Positions 53,834 through 64,000 of a DNA stretch of 64,000 nucleotides are shown here, one piece after another. The position numbers were made by a program, and so were the translations under genes. Source of the stretch: Herbaspirillum hiltneri N3 (GTDB lineage Bacteria; Pseudomonadota; Gammaproteobacteria; Burkholderiales; Burkholderiaceae_D); contig NZ_CP011409.1 of the NCBI RefSeq assembly GCF_001267925.1, positions 4,526,001 through 4,590,000 on the forward strand, read 5' to 3'. Below the pieces are notes generated by a model that was not told the origin of the DNA, searched no databases, and saw only the letters and a program-made list of their open reading frames with translations. The first letter of the stretch is position 1, and each line of letters opens with the position of its first letter.

Positions 53834-54450
53834 TTAAGCCGACAGGGTCGATTGGTCCACGCGGACGCCAGCGCCCATAGTGGACGACAGCGACACCTTG
53901 CGCAGGTAAACACCCTTGCTGGTGGCTGGCTTTGCCTTGTTCAGCGCGTCGATCAGTGCAACCAGATTCGACTTCAGATCTGCGTCGCTGAACGACTTGC
54001 GACCGATGGTGGCGTGAATGATGCCGGCCTTGTCGGTACGGTATTGCACTTGACCAGCCTTGGCGTTCTTGACGGCGGTGGCGACGTCAGGAGTCACGGT
54101 GCCGACCTTCGGGTTAGGCATCAGGCCACGTGGGCCCAGGATCTGACCCAGGGTACCGACGATACGCATGGTGTCCGGCGAAGCGATCACGATGTCGAAA
54201 GGCATGTTGCCGGCCTTGACTTGCTCAGCCAGATCTTCCATACCGACGACGTCTGCGCCGGCCGCCTTGGCTTGCTCGGCCTTTTCGCCCGAAGCGAACA
54301 CGGCGACGCGAACGGTCTTGCCTGTACCAGCCGGCAGAACGACGGAACCGCGGACGACCTGGTCCGACTTCTTCGCGTCAACGCCCAGTTGGACGGACAC
54401 GTCGATCGATTCGTTGAACTTTGCTGTTGCGAATTCCTTGACCAGCGCCA
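53834..54450 (-). CDS. rplA: 50S ribosomal protein L1, lacking the N-terminus
   Basis: About 200 residues of L1 are present, out of about 231. Motifs such as [40 protein letters not shown] and the end [16 protein letters not shown] are clear. The first 30 or so residues are replaced, in the same frame, by the beginning of an ABC permease at about 54,431-54,450, where the bases of LVKEFA fit both genes. rplJ follows as normal, but the rplK gene expected upstream is not there. L1 is important for growth, so a join in the sequence is the likely explanation. Confidence 0.95.
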
Positions 54451-54652
54451 GCGCGATGTTGGACGGCGCCGGCATGATGTAGATCGGAATCTCGAAGAAG
54501 CGGATGATCGCCTCCCACACCGCCACGACGGCGACGAACACGGTCGGGATCAGCAGCAGTTCGGGCCGCGCCCTGAGCGTGCGGCGCAGGCTGAAAGAGG
54601 TGGACGCCGGGGTGACGTTCGGCGCGGCCGGATTGTTGTGGACGCTTTCCAT
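54431..54652 (-). CDS. ABC transporter permease, N-terminal fragment (SsuC/TauC type)
   Basis: The first 70 or so residues of an ABC importer permease are present: a cytoplasmic start ([17 protein letters not shown]), one membrane helix ([21 protein letters not shown]) and the typical [14 protein letters not shown] segment. The family is about 250-290 residues, so most is missing beyond the join into rplA. The start codon overlaps the stop of the ATPase gene, showing a tight operon. It would import a sulfonate, nitrate or other small organic anion. Confidence 0.8.
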
Positions 54653-55500
54653 CAGATGAATCCCTGTGTATTGAACTGGCTGCGGATGCGTTTGCTGTAC
54701 ACGCCGAAAGCGTCGGTCGACATGATGTCGAGGCTGCGTTCGGCCGGCAGGTCTACCGTCACCAGGTCGGCGATGCGGCCGGGACGATTGGACAGCACCA
54801 TCACGTGGGTGCCGAGGAAAATCGCTTCAGGAATCGAGTGCGTCACGAAGATGACCGTCTTGCCGGCCTTGCGCCAGATACGCAGCAACTCGAGGTTCAT
54901 CACCTCGCGCGTCATGGCGTCGAGTGCGCCGAACGGCTCATCCATCATCAGGATCGACGGATCGTGGATCAGGGAACGTGCGATGGCGACGCGTTGCTGC
55001 ATGCCGCCCGACAATTCATTCGGATAGCGATTGGCGAAATCGGCCAGGCCGACCATGTCCAGCAGCTCCTGCGCGCGCACGCGGCTGGTGGCCATGTCAA
55101 GGCCGAGCACCCGCGCCGGCAGCAGGACATTTTCGATGGCGGTTTTCCATGGCAGCAACACCGGACTCTGGAACACCATGCCGATATCGCGATGCGGTTC
55201 ACGCACTTCTTCGCCGTTGACCCTGATCGACCCGGCCGAGCGCGGGATCAGGCCCGACAGCAACTTGAGCAGGGTCGACTTGCCGCAGCCCGACGGGCCG
55301 ACGATGGTCATGAAGCCGCCTTGCGGCACCGTCACCGAAATCGGGCCGAGCGCCTGCACCTTGCCGCCGTCGTGGGTGGCGTAGGTTTTTTCCAGGGCAT
55401 CGACGACGATGGCCGCGGGCCGGCTCGCGGCGGTGGCGCCGGCGGCGTTTTCCGTTTCCTGGCTGAATGACGTGTCTCGCACGATCGACATAACTGACAT
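54652..55500 (-). CDS. ABC transporter ATP-binding protein (nitrate/sulfonate/taurine type)
   Basis: This encodes a 282-residue ATPase. Walker A is [16 protein letters not shown], the signature is [15 protein letters not shown], and Walker B is [20 protein letters not shown] chose the ATG at 55498-55500 because AGGAG lies 8 bases before it; the in-frame ATG at 55536 adds 12 residues. It follows the LeuD-like gene by 64 bases and overlaps the permease gene. The ligand is probably the substrate of the dehydratase/lyase enzymes of the same operon, which is inference. The expected binding-protein gene is not present in this block. Confidence 0.9.
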   Translation of the reverse strand: MSVMSIVRDTSFSQETENAAGATAASRPAAIVVDALEKTYATHDGGKVQALGPISVTVPQGGFMTIVGPSGCGKSTLLKLLSGLIPRSAGSIRVNGEEVREPHRDIGMVFQSPVLLPWKTAIENVLLPARVLGLDMATSRVRAQELLDMVGLADFANRYPNELSGGMQQRVAIARSLIHDPSILMMDEPFGALDAMTREVMNLELLRIWRKAGKTVIFVTHSIPEAIFLGTHVMVLSNRPGRIADLVTVDLPAERSLDIMSTDAFGVYSKRIRSQFNTQGFI

Positions 55501-55564
55501 CCGGTTGACTCCTGAATGGCAAGCATCATAGAGCAAATAAGAACGGCCTCGGATAAATCCCGCC

Positions 55565-56074
55565 CTAAGAAGTCAATTGCGACTTCACGAATTCGAGACC
55601 GCCGCCGGCGTTGACGATATCTTGCAGGAACGGCGCCAGCGGCTCCACCTGCATCTGCTTGCCGCTGGTCGCGTTGAAGATCGCGCCGCGGCTGAAATCG
55701 ATGTCGAGCTGATCGCCGTCGTCGATGGCGTCGAGCACGTCGCTGCCCGCCATCAGCACCGGCACGCCCATGAAGATCGCCAGCCGGAACGGCCCGCGCG
55801 ACAGCGAACGCGCCAGCAGGCCGACGCCCAGCGCCTTCATCGCCAGGAAGGGATGGCTGTGGTTGCTACCGTGGGCGAAATTGCGGCCGGCCACGATGAC
55901 GTCGCCGGGCTGCGCCTGTTGCGCGAACTCGGGCCGCACTTCGGCCAGCAAATGATGGCGCAACATGCGCGGATCGAACTCGAACACGTGACGCGCCGAA
56001 ATCAACTGATCGCTGGAGATGTCGCCGGAAAATTTCCAGGCGCGCCCGCTGCTGGTTTTGCCGGCGGCGCTCAT
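55565..56074 (-). CDS. Aconitase-type dehydratase small subunit, LeuD-like
   Basis: This encodes a 169-residue swivelling domain of the 3-isopropylmalate dehydratase small-subunit type. Motifs are the start region GRAWKFSGDISSDQLISARH and the loop VAGRNFAHGSNHSHPFLAMK, which contacts substrate. Its start overlaps the stop of the LeuC-like gene by four bases, as in LeuCD pairs. Not part of a leucine operon (no leuA or leuB), so a catabolic relative such as a 2,3-dimethylmalate or homoaconitate-type dehydratase is likely. Confidence 0.87.
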   Translation of the reverse strand: MSAAGKTSSGRAWKFSGDISSDQLISARHVFEFDPRMLRHHLLAEVRPEFAQQAQPGDVIVAGRNFAHGSNHSHPFLAMKALGVGLLARSLSRGPFRLAIFMGVPVLMAGSDVLDAIDDGDQLDIDFSRGAIFNATSGKQMQVEPLAPFLQDIVNAGGGLEFVKSQLTS

Positions 56075-57345
56075 GCCGCCCCTCCTTCGGCATAAGCACG
56101 CGGATCGGTGATGTGGCCGGTGATCGCGGACGCCGCCACCGTCATGGCGCTGGCAAGGAAAATTTCCGCCTCGTTGCTGCCCATGCGGCCCGGGTCGTTG
56201 CGGGTGCTGGTGCTGATGCGGCGTTCGCCGGCCGTCAATTGCGCGATGCCGCCGAAACAAGGGCCGCAGGTCGACGGCGAAATGGTCGCGCCGGCGGCGG
56301 TGAGCTCGGTCAGCAATCCCTCTTGCAAGGCCTGCTGGAAAACCTGCTGCGTGGCCGGGATCACCAGCAGATTCACTTCCGCATGCACCTTGCGGCCGCG
56401 CAGGATGGCGGCGGCGGAACGGATGTCTTCGATCGAACCGGACACGCACGATCCGATGTACGCATGCTGGATGACGACATCGGACATCGCCTGCGCTTCG
56501 CGCACGTGGTTGGGCGACGGCGGGATCGACACGCGCGGCGTCAGCGTCGACAGGTCGAGGTCGATGGTCATTGCGTACCCGGCGTCGGCGTCGCTGTTGA
56601 TCGACTGCGGCGCCTGCAGATCGGCAACGCCATGCGCGCGCAGGTAATCGATGCAGCGCTGATCGACGGCGGCGATGCCTGACTTGGCGCCGGCGTCGAC
56701 GCACAGGCCGCAGATCGTCATGCGCTCCGGCACCGACAGCGTCGACAGGCCCGCGCCCTGGTATTCGATGACGCGATAGCTGGTCGCTTCGTCGTCAAGC
56801 TGCTGCATGGTCGCCAGCACGATGTCGCGCGCCGCCACGCCGGGGCGGCAGGCGCCGTGCAGCCGCACGCGAATGGTCTCGGGCACCTTCATCCAGATCT
56901 GGCCGGTGGCCAGCACCATGGACACTTCAAAACCGAACGGCACCGACAAGGCGCCGACTGCGCCCAGTCCCGGCGCGTGGCTGTCGGCGCCGGCGGCGAA
57001 CATGCCCGGCGCCACCAGGCCCTGCTCCACCATGAGCGGATGCGTGATGCCGACGCCGTCGAAGAAATGCCCGACCGACCATTCCTGCGCCAACTGGCGC
57101 GTGAGCTTGTTGCGCTCGGCGCCGGCGATGCTGTGCACCGGCACTTCGTGGTCGATGATGACGGCGACGCGTTCGGGATGCGCCAGCCTGGTCACGCCGA
57201 TTTCGCGGATGCGTTTGATGTATGCGGAAAACGACACCTCCGGCGCCGTCACCAGGTCCGGACTTGCCCAGATGATCTCGCCGTGCTGCACGCTTTCGCG
57301 GCCGCTGGTGCGCGCAAGGATTTTCTGCGTCATGGTTGCGCCCAT
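56071..57345 (-). CDS. Aconitase-type dehydratase large subunit, LeuC-like
   Basis: This encodes a 424-residue 4Fe-4S dehydratase subunit. The substrate-side motif is GMFAAGADSHAPGLGAVGAL. Cluster cysteines are expected in IGSCVSGSIEDIRSA (at about residue 300) and in PSTCGPCFGGIAQLTAGERR (two Cys at about 363-366). Start: ATG at 57343-57345, 9 bases after GGGGAG; the lyase stop codon lies inside this ribosome binding region. The pair with the LeuD-like subunit, and the lyase gene ahead of it, suggest catabolism of a branched hydroxy-acid. Confidence 0.87.
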   Translation of the reverse strand: MGATMTQKILARTSGRESVQHGEIIWASPDLVTAPEVSFSAYIKRIREIGVTRLAHPERVAVIIDHEVPVHSIAGAERNKLTRQLAQEWSVGHFFDGVGITHPLMVEQGLVAPGMFAAGADSHAPGLGAVGALSVPFGFEVSMVLATGQIWMKVPETIRVRLHGACRPGVAARDIVLATMQQLDDEATSYRVIEYQGAGLSTLSVPERMTICGLCVDAGAKSGIAAVDQRCIDYLRAHGVADLQAPQSINSDADAGYAMTIDLDLSTLTPRVSIPPSPNHVREAQAMSDVVIQHAYIGSCVSGSIEDIRSAAAILRGRKVHAEVNLLVIPATQQVFQQALQEGLLTELTAAGATISPSTCGPCFGGIAQLTAGERRISTSTRNDPGRMGSNEAEIFLASAMTVAASAITGHITDPRAYAEGGAA

Positions 57346-57350
57346 TGCCG

Positions 57351-58020
57351 CTAACTCCCCTCGTTCACTTGTGTCGCCAGCTCTGCGTCGAAGGCGGCGG
57401 CGCGTTCCACGCCGACCAGTCGGCCGACGTCGGCAAACTGCGCCATGCCGTCCACCAGTTGTACGGTGTCGCCGCTGGCGAACATGCTGCGCAACATGTC
57501 TTGCTGCGCCTTGAAGGTGGTCTGGATCAGCGACAGCGGATACAGCGACATGGCGAAGCCGGCTGCCGCAAGCTGTTGGCGCGTGTAATTGGGACGGACG
57601 GTTTCGGCGGCGACGTAGATCACCGGGATCCGGACGCTCGACGCCACCGCTTCCAGCTCGGCGGTCGTACTGAGCGAAGGCGCCATGACGGCATCGGCGC
57701 CGGCGCGCTCCATCGCCTGCGCGCGCACGATGACTTCGTCAAGGCCGTAGATGGTCATGGCGTCGGTGCGGCCGATGATGACGAATTCGCTGCTCTTGCG
57801 ACCTGCCCGCGCAGCTTTCAGGCGCAAGGCCATTTCTTCAGCCGGCACAAGTTTCTTGCCGGCCATGGCGCCGCATTTCTTGGGCATGATCTGGTCTTCC
57901 AGATGCAGGCCGGCGATGCCGGCCTTTTCGAAGGCGCGCACGGTTTCTGCGATGTTGGCGGCGCCGCCGTAGCCGGTGTCGGCGTCAACCAGTACGGGAA
58001 AGGAGACCGCTTCGGCGATG
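57351..58020 (-). CDS. PEP mutase/isocitrate lyase family enzyme, lacking the N-terminus
   Basis: About 222 residues of a 290-residue family (2-methylisocitrate lyase, 2,3-dimethylmalate lyase, oxaloacetate decarboxylase) are present. The metal-binding [19 protein letters not shown] and the active-site stretch [20 protein letters not shown] are seen; Cys of the KKCG motif is kept but the following His of many lyases is Ala. The N-terminal 70 or so residues are missing because the frame is cut at about 58,018 and continues as the antisense of an RND gene. It is the first gene of a dehydratase/ABC operon. Confidence 0.87.
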
Positions 58021-59755
58021 CGCCCGCCTGCTGCACCACGTGCCGGAAGAGAAGCAGGGCTGGTTCTATCACAAGAGCGGCGCGTTCTTCGACCACGTCG
58101 TCGCACGCTACGGCGTCGCGCTGGAATGGGTGCTCGATCGCCAGCGCGCCACGCTGGCGGTGGCGCTGGGCACGCTGGCGCTGACCGTGGTGCTGTACAT
58201 CTTCATCCCCAAGGGTTTCTTCCCGGTGCAGGATACCGGCGTGATCCAGGGCATTTCGGAAGCCACGCAATCGGTCTCCTTCGGCGCCATGGCCGAGCGT
58301 CAGCAAGCGCTGGCCAAGGTGGTGCTGGAAGACCCGGCGGTGGAAAGCCTGTCGTCCTTCATCGGCGTCGACGGCATCAACGCCACCCTGAACAGCGGCC
58401 GCATGCTGATCAACCTGAAGCCGCACGAATCGCGTGATGGGGGAGAGAGAATCAGCGCCAGCGACATCATCCGCCGCCTGCAACCGAGGCTCGCCGAAAA
58501 AGTCCCCGGCATCACGCTCTACATGCAACCGGTGCAAGACCTGACCATCGAAGACAGCGTCAGCCGCACGCAATACCAGTTCACGCTGGAAGACGCCGAT
58601 CCCGCCGAACTCAGCACCTGGGTGCCGAAGATCGTCGAACGCCTGCGCCAATTGCCGGAACTGGCCGACGTTGCCAGCAACGTCCAGGACCAGGGTTTGC
58701 AGGCCTACGTCGAGATCGACCGCGATGCCGCCTCGCGCATGGGCATCACCACGGCCGCCATCGACAATGCGCTGTACAACGCCTTCGGCCAGCGCCTGAT
58801 CTCGACCATCTATACGCAATCGAATCAATACCGGGTGGTGATGGAGGTCAAGCCGGAATTCCAGAAGGGACCGGACGCGCTCAACAGCATTTTCCTGGTG
58901 GCCTCCAACGGCAACCAGATCCCGCTGGCCAGCATTGCCAAGGTGACCGAGCGCACCGCGCCGCTGGTGGTCAACCATCTCGGCCAGTTCCCGGCGGCCA
59001 CCGTCTCGTTCAACCTCGCGCAGGGCGCCTCGCTGGGTGAAGCGGTCAAGGCCATCATGGCGGCCGAGAAAGAGATCGCCATGCCGGCCAGCATCTCGAC
59101 CAACTTCCAGGGCGCAGCGCTGGCGTTCCAGGCGTCGCTGTCGAATACGCTGTGGCTGATCTTGGCGGCGATCGTGACGATGTACATCGTGCTCGGCGTG
59201 CTGTACGAAAGCTACATCCATCCGATCACCATCCTGTCGACCTTGCCGTCGGCCGGTGTGGGCGCCTTGCTGTCGCTGATGATTTCGCGCAACGACCTCG
59301 GCATCATCGGCATCATCGGCATCATCCTGCTGATCGGCATCGTCAAGAAGAACGCCATCATGATGATCGACTTCGCGCTCGAGGCTGAGCGGCACGAAGG
59401 CAAGTCGCCGCGCGAGGCGATCTACCAGGCCTGCCTGCTGCGCTTCCGTCCCATCCTGATGACCACCATGGCGGCCTTGCTGGGCGCCTTGCCGTTGATG
59501 CTGGGTACGGGCGTGGGCTCCGAGCTGCGCCAGCCGCTCGGCATTACCATGGTCGGCGGCCTGCTGGTGTCGCAGGTGCTGACGCTGTTCACCACGCCGG
59601 TAATCTACCTCGGTTTCGACAGCCTGGCCCGACGCCTGCGCAAGCGTTTCGGCAAGGAAGAGCATTCGGACGACGACGATGCACCTTCGGCCAACGCGCC
59701 GCTGCTGCCGCCGGCGCAGCCCTCGCCGCCGCAGCCTTCACCACCACACGCCTGA
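58016..59755 (+). CDS. mdtB: RND efflux permease, C-terminal half (MdtB-like)
   Basis: About 579 residues of an RND multidrug permease of about 1040 remain. The frame is open from the join ([14 protein letters not shown]), with no genuine start. Visible are [18 protein letters not shown], the second porter domain and the last membrane helices ([38 protein letters not shown]). The C-terminus is an unusual acidic and Pro-rich tail ([20 protein letters not shown]). The N-terminal half, with the catalytic proton-relay Asp pair of helix 4, is missing. It is followed 12 bases later by a complete MdtC-like permease. Confidence 0.92.
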   Translation, partial: RCARLLHHVPEEKQGWFYHKSGAFFDHVVARYGVALEWVLDRQRATLAVALGTLALTVVLYIFIPKGFFPVQDTGVIQGISEATQSVSFGAMAERQQALAKVVLEDPAVESLSSFIGVDGINATLNSGRMLINLKPHESRDGGERISASDIIRRLQPRLAEKVPGITLYMQPVQDLTIEDSVSRTQYQFTLEDADPAELSTWVPKIVERLRQLPELADVASNVQDQGLQAYVEIDRDAASRMGITTAAIDNALYNAFGQRLISTIYTQSNQYRVVMEVKPEFQKGPDALNSIFLVASNGNQIPLASIAKVTERTAPLVVNHLGQFPAATVSFNLAQGASLGEAVKAIMAAEKEIAMPASISTNFQGAALAFQASLSNTLWLILAAIVTMYIVLGVLYESYIHPITILSTLPSAGVGALLSLMISRNDLGIIGIIGIILLIGIVKKNAIMMIDFALEAERHEGKSPREAIYQACLLRFRPILMTTMAALLGALPLMLGTGVGSELRQPLGITMVGGLLVSQVLTLFTTPVIYLGFDSLARRLRKRFGKEEHSDDDDAPSANAPLLPPAQPSPPQPSPPHA

Positions 59756-59767
59756 CGCAGGGACAGC

Positions 59768-62700
59768 ATGAATATTTCGCGTCCCTTCATCGAACGGCCC
59801 ATCGCCACCACGTTGCTGACCATCGGCATCGCGCTGGCGGGCATGCTGGCGTTCAAGCTGTTGCCGGTGTCGCCGCTGCCGCAGGTCGACTACCCGACCA
59901 TTTCGGTATCGGCCTCGATGCCCGGCGCCAGTCCGGAAACCATGGCGGCGACCATCGCCACGCCGCTCGAGCGCGCCCTTGGCACCATCGCCGGCGTCAC
60001 CGAAATGACTTCGTCGAGCTCGCTCAACTCGACCCGCATCACCTTGCAGTTCGACCTCAACCGCGACATCGACGGCGCCGCGCGCGACGTGCAGGCGGCG
60101 CTCAACGCCGCGCGAAGCTTGCTGCCGTCCGGCATGCCGAGCAGTCCGACCTACCGCAAGGTGAATCCGGCCGACGCGCCGATCATGATCCTGGCGCTGA
60201 CCTCGGACACCATGACGCAGGGCCAGATGTACGACGCCGCCGACAGCATCCTGGCGCAAAAGCTGTCGCAGGTGCGCGGCATCGGCCAGGTCAGCGTGGG
60301 CGGCAGTTCGCAGCCGGCGGTGCGGATCGAGCTCAATCCGACCGCGCTCAACAAGTACGGCATCGGCACCGCTGACGTACGCACCGCGGTGGCCGCCACC
60401 AACGCCAACCGTCCCAAGGGCATCGTCGAAGACGGCGACCGCAACTGGCAGATCTACGCCAATGACCAGGTCAAGACTGCGGCCGAATACGCGCCGCTGA
60501 TCGTTTCCTACCGCAACGGTGCGCCGGTGCGCGTGCGCGACATCGCCGAGGTCAGGGATTCGGTGGCCGACCTGCGCAATTCCGGCTCCGCCAACGGCAA
60601 GCCGTCGGTGCTGGTGATCCTGAACCGCCAGCCCGGCGCCAACATCATCGAGACCGTCGACGCCGTGGATGCCTTGCTGCCCAACCTGAAGGCATCGATC
60701 CCGAACGCCATCAATCTCGAGGTGATGATGGACCGCACGCCGACCATCCGCGCCTCGCTCAAGGACACCGAGAAGACCCTGCTGATGTCGATCGCGCTGG
60801 TGATCATGGTGGTGTTCCTGTTCCTGCGCAACGGCCGCGCCACGCTGATCCCGAGCGTGGCGGTGCCGGTCTCGCTGATCGGCACCTTCGGCGTCATGTA
60901 TCTGCTCGGCTACACGCTCGACAACCTGTCGCTGATGGCGCTCACGATCGCCACCGGCTTCGTGGTCGATGACGCCATTGTGGTGCTGGAAAACATTTCG
61001 CGCCACATCGAGCAGGGCATGAAGCCGTTCAGGGCGGCGCTGATCGGCGCGCGCGAAGTGGGCTTCACGGTGCTGTCGATGAGCATTTCGCTGATCGCGG
61101 TGTTCATCCCCATCCTGATGATGGGCGGCATCGTCGGCCGCCTGTTCCGCGAGTTCGCCGTGACACTGTCGGTGGCGATCCTGGTGTCCCTGGTGGTGTC
61201 GCTGACGACCACGCCGATGATGTGCGCCAAGTTGCTGAAACACCAGAGCGAAGAAGAGCGCAAGCCGGGGCGGTTCTTCTCCGCGGTTGAGCGTCTGTTC
61301 GACAGCATGCTGCGCGGTTATGAGCGCTCGCTGGCGTGGGCCTTGCGGTTTTCGCCGCTGATGATCGTGATCCTGCTTGCCACGATCGCGCTCAATGTTT
61401 ATCTGTACGTGATCGTGCCCAAGGGTTTCTTCCCGCAGCAGGATACCGGCCGGCTGGTCGGCGGCATCCGCGGCGACCAGTCAATCTCGTTCCAGGCCAT
61501 GCGCACCAAGCTCAACGAGTTCATTGAAATCGTCCGCCAGGATCCTGCGGTAGCCAACGTCACCGCCTTCACCGGCGGCGGCCGGCGCAATGGCGGCAGC
61601 ATGTATATCGCGCTCAAGCCGCTGGCGGAGCGCAAGATTTCCGCCGACAAGGTGATCGCACGGCTACGCATCAAGCTCGGCCACGTGGCCGGCGCCAGCC
61701 TGTTCCTGCAGGCGGTGCAGGATATCCGCGTCGGCGCGCGGCAGAGCGATTCGCAATATGAATACACGCTGCAATCCGACGATCTCGAACTGCTGCGCAC
61801 CTGGGAGCCCAAGATCCGCCTGGCGTTCTCCAACCTGCCGCAGCTGGAAGACGTCAGCACCGACCAGCAGGACAAGGGTTTGCAGACCACGCTGACGATC
61901 GACCGCGAGACCGCCATCCGCAGCGGCGTCACACCGCAGCTGATCGACACCAGCCTGAGCGACCTGTTCGGCCAGCGCCAGATTTCGACGATCTACAGCG
62001 GGATGAACCAGTACCACGTGGTGATGGAAGCCGCGCCGCAATACTGGCAAAGCCCGGAAATCCTCAACAGCACCTACGTCAGCCTCGCCAACAGTACGGC
62101 CAACCTGTCGCCGACCACTTCGGCGCTGGGTACGCCGCCGGCGCTGACGGCGGGCGGCAAGCTCAACTCCAACTCGTCGCTGGCGCTGACCCTGTCGACG
62201 GCGGCATCGAAGCAGGTGCCGCTGACCTCGTTCTCCAGCTTCGCGCCGACCACTACCTCGCTGAGCGTGAGCCACGAAGGACAGTTCATCGCCTCGACGA
62301 TCTCCTTCAACCTGGCCGAAGGCGTCTCGCTGTCGCAAGCCACCCAGGTGATCAACGACACGCTCGCGCGCCTGGGCGTGCCGACGGCGGTGCACGGCGC
62401 CTTTGCCGGCACCGCCAACGCCTTCCAGTCGTCGCTGAACAGCCAGCCGGTGCTGATCCTGACTGCCTTGCTGGCGGTGTATATCGTGCTCGGCGTCTTG
62501 TATGAAAGCCTGGTGCACCCGATCACCATCATCTCGACGCTGCCGTCGGCCGGCGTCGGTGCGCTGCTGGCCTTGCTGGCGACCGGCACCGACTTCAGCC
62601 TGATCGCGCTGATCGGCGTGATCCTGCTGATTGGCATCGTCAAGAAGAACGCCATCATGATGATCGACTTCGCCCTGCAGGCCGAGCGTGCGCGCGGCCT

Positions 62701-63001
62701 GTCGCCGCGCGACGCGATCTTCGAAGCGTGCAGCCTGCGCTTCCGGCCTATCATGATGACCACCATGGCGGCGCTGCTGGGCGCCGTGCCGCTGGCGCTG
62801 GGTACCGGCGACGGCGCCGAATTGCGCCAGCCGCTCGGCATTTCCATCGTCGGCGGCCTCATCGTCAGCCAGATGCTGACGCTGTACACCACGCCGGTGG
62901 TCTATCTCTACATGGAGCGGTTCCGCCTGTGGAGCAAGGGTTTGTTCGAGCGCAAGACGGGACGCAAAGCCAGTCCGCAACAGAACACGGGCGCGGCATG
63001 A
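59768..63001 (+). CDS. mdtC: RND efflux permease, MdtC-like
   Basis: This encodes a complete 1077-residue RND permease. The N-terminal segment [20 protein letters not shown], proton-relay region [20 protein letters not shown] (two Asp), [19 protein letters not shown] and [20 protein letters not shown] are as in family members. An insertion of about 60 residues rich in Ser/Thr (near residue 775-835) lies in the second porter domain. It forms with the preceding truncated permease a heteromeric MdtBC-type pump, and with the following lipoprotein a tripartite system. No membrane-fusion protein (MdtA) is in this block because of the join. Confidence 0.94.
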   Translation: MNISRPFIERPIATTLLTIGIALAGMLAFKLLPVSPLPQVDYPTISVSASMPGASPETMAATIATPLERALGTIAGVTEMTSSSSLNSTRITLQFDLNRDIDGAARDVQAALNAARSLLPSGMPSSPTYRKVNPADAPIMILALTSDTMTQGQMYDAADSILAQKLSQVRGIGQVSVGGSSQPAVRIELNPTALNKYGIGTADVRTAVAATNANRPKGIVEDGDRNWQIYANDQVKTAAEYAPLIVSYRNGAPVRVRDIAEVRDSVADLRNSGSANGKPSVLVILNRQPGANIIETVDAVDALLPNLKASIPNAINLEVMMDRTPTIRASLKDTEKTLLMSIALVIMVVFLFLRNGRATLIPSVAVPVSLIGTFGVMYLLGYTLDNLSLMALTIATGFVVDDAIVVLENISRHIEQGMKPFRAALIGAREVGFTVLSMSISLIAVFIPILMMGGIVGRLFREFAVTLSVAILVSLVVSLTTTPMMCAKLLKHQSEEERKPGRFFSAVERLFDSMLRGYERSLAWALRFSPLMIVILLATIALNVYLYVIVPKGFFPQQDTGRLVGGIRGDQSISFQAMRTKLNEFIEIVRQDPAVANVTAFTGGGRRNGGSMYIALKPLAERKISADKVIARLRIKLGHVAGASLFLQAVQDIRVGARQSDSQYEYTLQSDDLELLRTWEPKIRLAFSNLPQLEDVSTDQQDKGLQTTLTIDRETAIRSGVTPQLIDTSLSDLFGQRQISTIYSGMNQYHVVMEAAPQYWQSPEILNSTYVSLANSTANLSPTTSALGTPPALTAGGKLNSNSSLALTLSTAASKQVPLTSFSSFAPTTTSLSVSHEGQFIASTISFNLAEGVSLSQATQVINDTLARLGVPTAVHGAFAGTANAFQSSLNSQPVLILTALLAVYIVLGVLYESLVHPITIISTLPSAGVGALLALLATGTDFSLIALIGVILLIGIVKKNAIMMIDFALQAERARGLSPRDAIFEACSLRFRPIMMTTMAALLGAVPLALGTGDGAELRQPLGISIVGGLIVSQMLTLYTTPVVYLYMERFRLWSKGLFERKTGRKASPQQNTGAA

Positions 63002-63024
63002 CACGCGGCGTCCACGGAGAAAAA

Positions 63025-64000
63025 ATGATGACCTACGCAAAACACAACTTGACGCGCATCCTGATGCTGACGCCGCTGACTCTGGCCCTGGCGGCTTGCT
63101 CGGTCGGCCCCGACTACGTCCGTCCGCAGGCCGCGGCGGTCCCGGCCGCCTTCAAGGAAATGAAAGACTGGAAACCGGCCCAGCCCAGCGAATTGGCCAT
63201 GAACGGCAAGTGGTGGGAAATGTTCGGCGATCCGCAGCTCAATGCGCTGGTGGAGCAGATCGATATTTCCAACCAGAACCTGGCGCAGTCGGAAGCCAAT
63301 TTCCGCAAAGCCATGGCGCTGGTGCAGGCCGCACGCGCCGACTATTCGCCGACGCTGTCGGCGGATGCGTCGCGCACGCGTTCGCGCTCTGCAACGGGTA
63401 GCGGCAGCAGCGGCAGCAGTTCCGGTTCATCGGTGCGCGACAACTATTCCTTCTCGCTCAACGCCGACTGGGAAATCGACGTCTGGGGCCGTGTGCGCCG
63501 CAACGTCGAATCGAACGAAGCCAGCGCCCAGGCCAGCGCCGCCGACCTCGCGGCGACCCGGCTGAGCGCGCAGGCGCAACTGGCGCAGAACTATCTGCAA
63601 CTGCGCGTGCTCGATGCGCAACAGCAGCTGCTGGACGACACCGTCGCTGCATACCAGCGTTCGTATCAGCTGACGCTGAATCAATACAACGCCGGCGTGG
63701 TAGCGAAGTCCGATGTCATCCAGGCGCAGACGCAATTGAAATCGGCCCAGGCGCAGGCGCTCGACAATGGCGTACAGCGCGCGCAACTGGAGCATGCGAT
63801 TGCCTTGCTGGTCGGCCAGCCGGCCTCGACCTTCTCGATCACGCCGTCGCCATTGACCGCTGCGGCGCCGCCGATTCCCGTCGCCTTGCCGTCGATGCTG
63901 CTGGAACGCCGTCCCGACGTTGCCGGCGCCGAACGCCGCGTCGCCGCCGCCAATGCCCAGATCGGCGTGGCGCAGGCGGCGTATTATCCGAGCCTGTCGC
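63025..64000 (+). CDS. NodT-type outer membrane factor lipoprotein (3' end beyond window)
   Basis: The first 325 residues of a TolC-like outer-membrane channel are present; the family is near 470-500. A lipoprotein signal ends in LTLALAACSVGPDYVRPQ with Cys25. The coiled-coil repeats are visible (NQNLAQSEANFRKAMALVQA; LEHAIALLVGQPASTFSIT), followed by LLERRPDVAGAERRVAAANA of the second repeat. A short Ser/Gly-rich stretch (about residues 125-140) is unusual. GGAGAAAAA precedes tandem ATGs (63025 and 63028). It ends the RND operon. Confidence 0.92.
   Translation, partial: MMTYAKHNLTRILMLTPLTLALAACSVGPDYVRPQAAAVPAAFKEMKDWKPAQPSELAMNGKWWEMFGDPQLNALVEQIDISNQNLAQSEANFRKAMALVQAARADYSPTLSADASRTRSRSATGSGSSGSSSGSSVRDNYSFSLNADWEIDVWGRVRRNVESNEASAQASAADLAATRLSAQAQLAQNYLQLRVLDAQQQLLDDTVAAYQRSYQLTLNQYNAGVVAKSDVIQAQTQLKSAQAQALDNGVQRAQLEHAIALLVGQPASTFSITPSPLTAAAPPIPVALPSMLLERRPDVAGAERRVAAANAQIGVAQAAYYPSLS

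Noticed and set aside
55565-56704. A 379-codon minus-strand frame that includes the LeuD-like protein
   Set aside because: Its first part reads the LeuC-like gene in the wrong frame. The LeuD-like gene starts at 56,074, overlapping the LeuC-like stop.

Overview
The window looks like a betaproteobacterium of the Burkholderiales, most likely Oxalobacteraceae (Herbaspirillum or Collimonas type). This is judged from high GC, the style of the proteins, and familiar neighbour pairs: thrB next to a BPSS1780-type membrane gene, nudB/EEP nuclease/clsB next to aspS, and rplA-rplJ-rplL-rpoB-rpoC upstream of rpsL-rpsG-fusA. No database search was possible. I see no tRNA or rRNA gene, IS transposase, CRISPR array or prophage.

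The most important observation is that the window is a mosaic of at least five blocks. They are joined inside coding sequences at about 34,460, 37,456-37,466, 54,431-54,450 and 58,015-58,022. At each join two unrelated genes are both cut, and the bases at the join fit both genes. Three of the cut genes (aspS, fusA, rplA) are normally essential, so I read the joins as probable short-overlap misassemblies. The gene order inside each block can be trusted; order across the joins should not be.

Block A (1-34,460) is accessory metabolism. It starts with a lactate permease cut by the window edge and a NIPSNAP protein. An AraC regulator with a thiamine-diphosphate enzyme, a MocR/PdxR regulator, a second AraC regulator, Cdh, an aldo/keto reductase and a 2OG-Fe(II) oxygenase follow, then an IorAB-type molybdenum oxidoreductase and a chemoreceptor. 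A fatty-acid beta-oxidation gene set comes next on the minus strand (TetR, acyl-CoA dehydrogenase, FadN-like bifunctional enzyme, thiolase, enoyl-CoA hydratase). It is interrupted by a DUF559 cassette with inverted repeats at both ends and by a long palindrome. Then come hslR, a second thiolase, catalase, clsB, an EEP nuclease, nudB, a LysR/amidohydrolase/MFS module and the 3' part of aspS.

Block B (34,461-37,466) has the end of a sugar-type ABC binding protein, an Aer-like PAS chemoreceptor, a BPSS1780-family membrane protein and the end of thrB. Block C (37,456-54,450) is the ribosomal/RNA polymerase region, with a heme receptor and an HmuS-like protein lying between rpoC and rpsL. The receptor has a Fur-box promoter, and the HmuS-like protein carries a lipoprotein signal. 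Block D (54,431-58,020) is one minus-strand operon: a PEP mutase/isocitrate lyase family enzyme, LeuC-like and LeuD-like dehydratase subunits, and an ABC importer. Together they suggest uptake plus dehydratase/lyase breakdown of a branched carboxylic acid. Block E (58,016-64,000) is an MdtBC-type RND efflux pair followed by a NodT-type outer-membrane lipoprotein that runs off the window.
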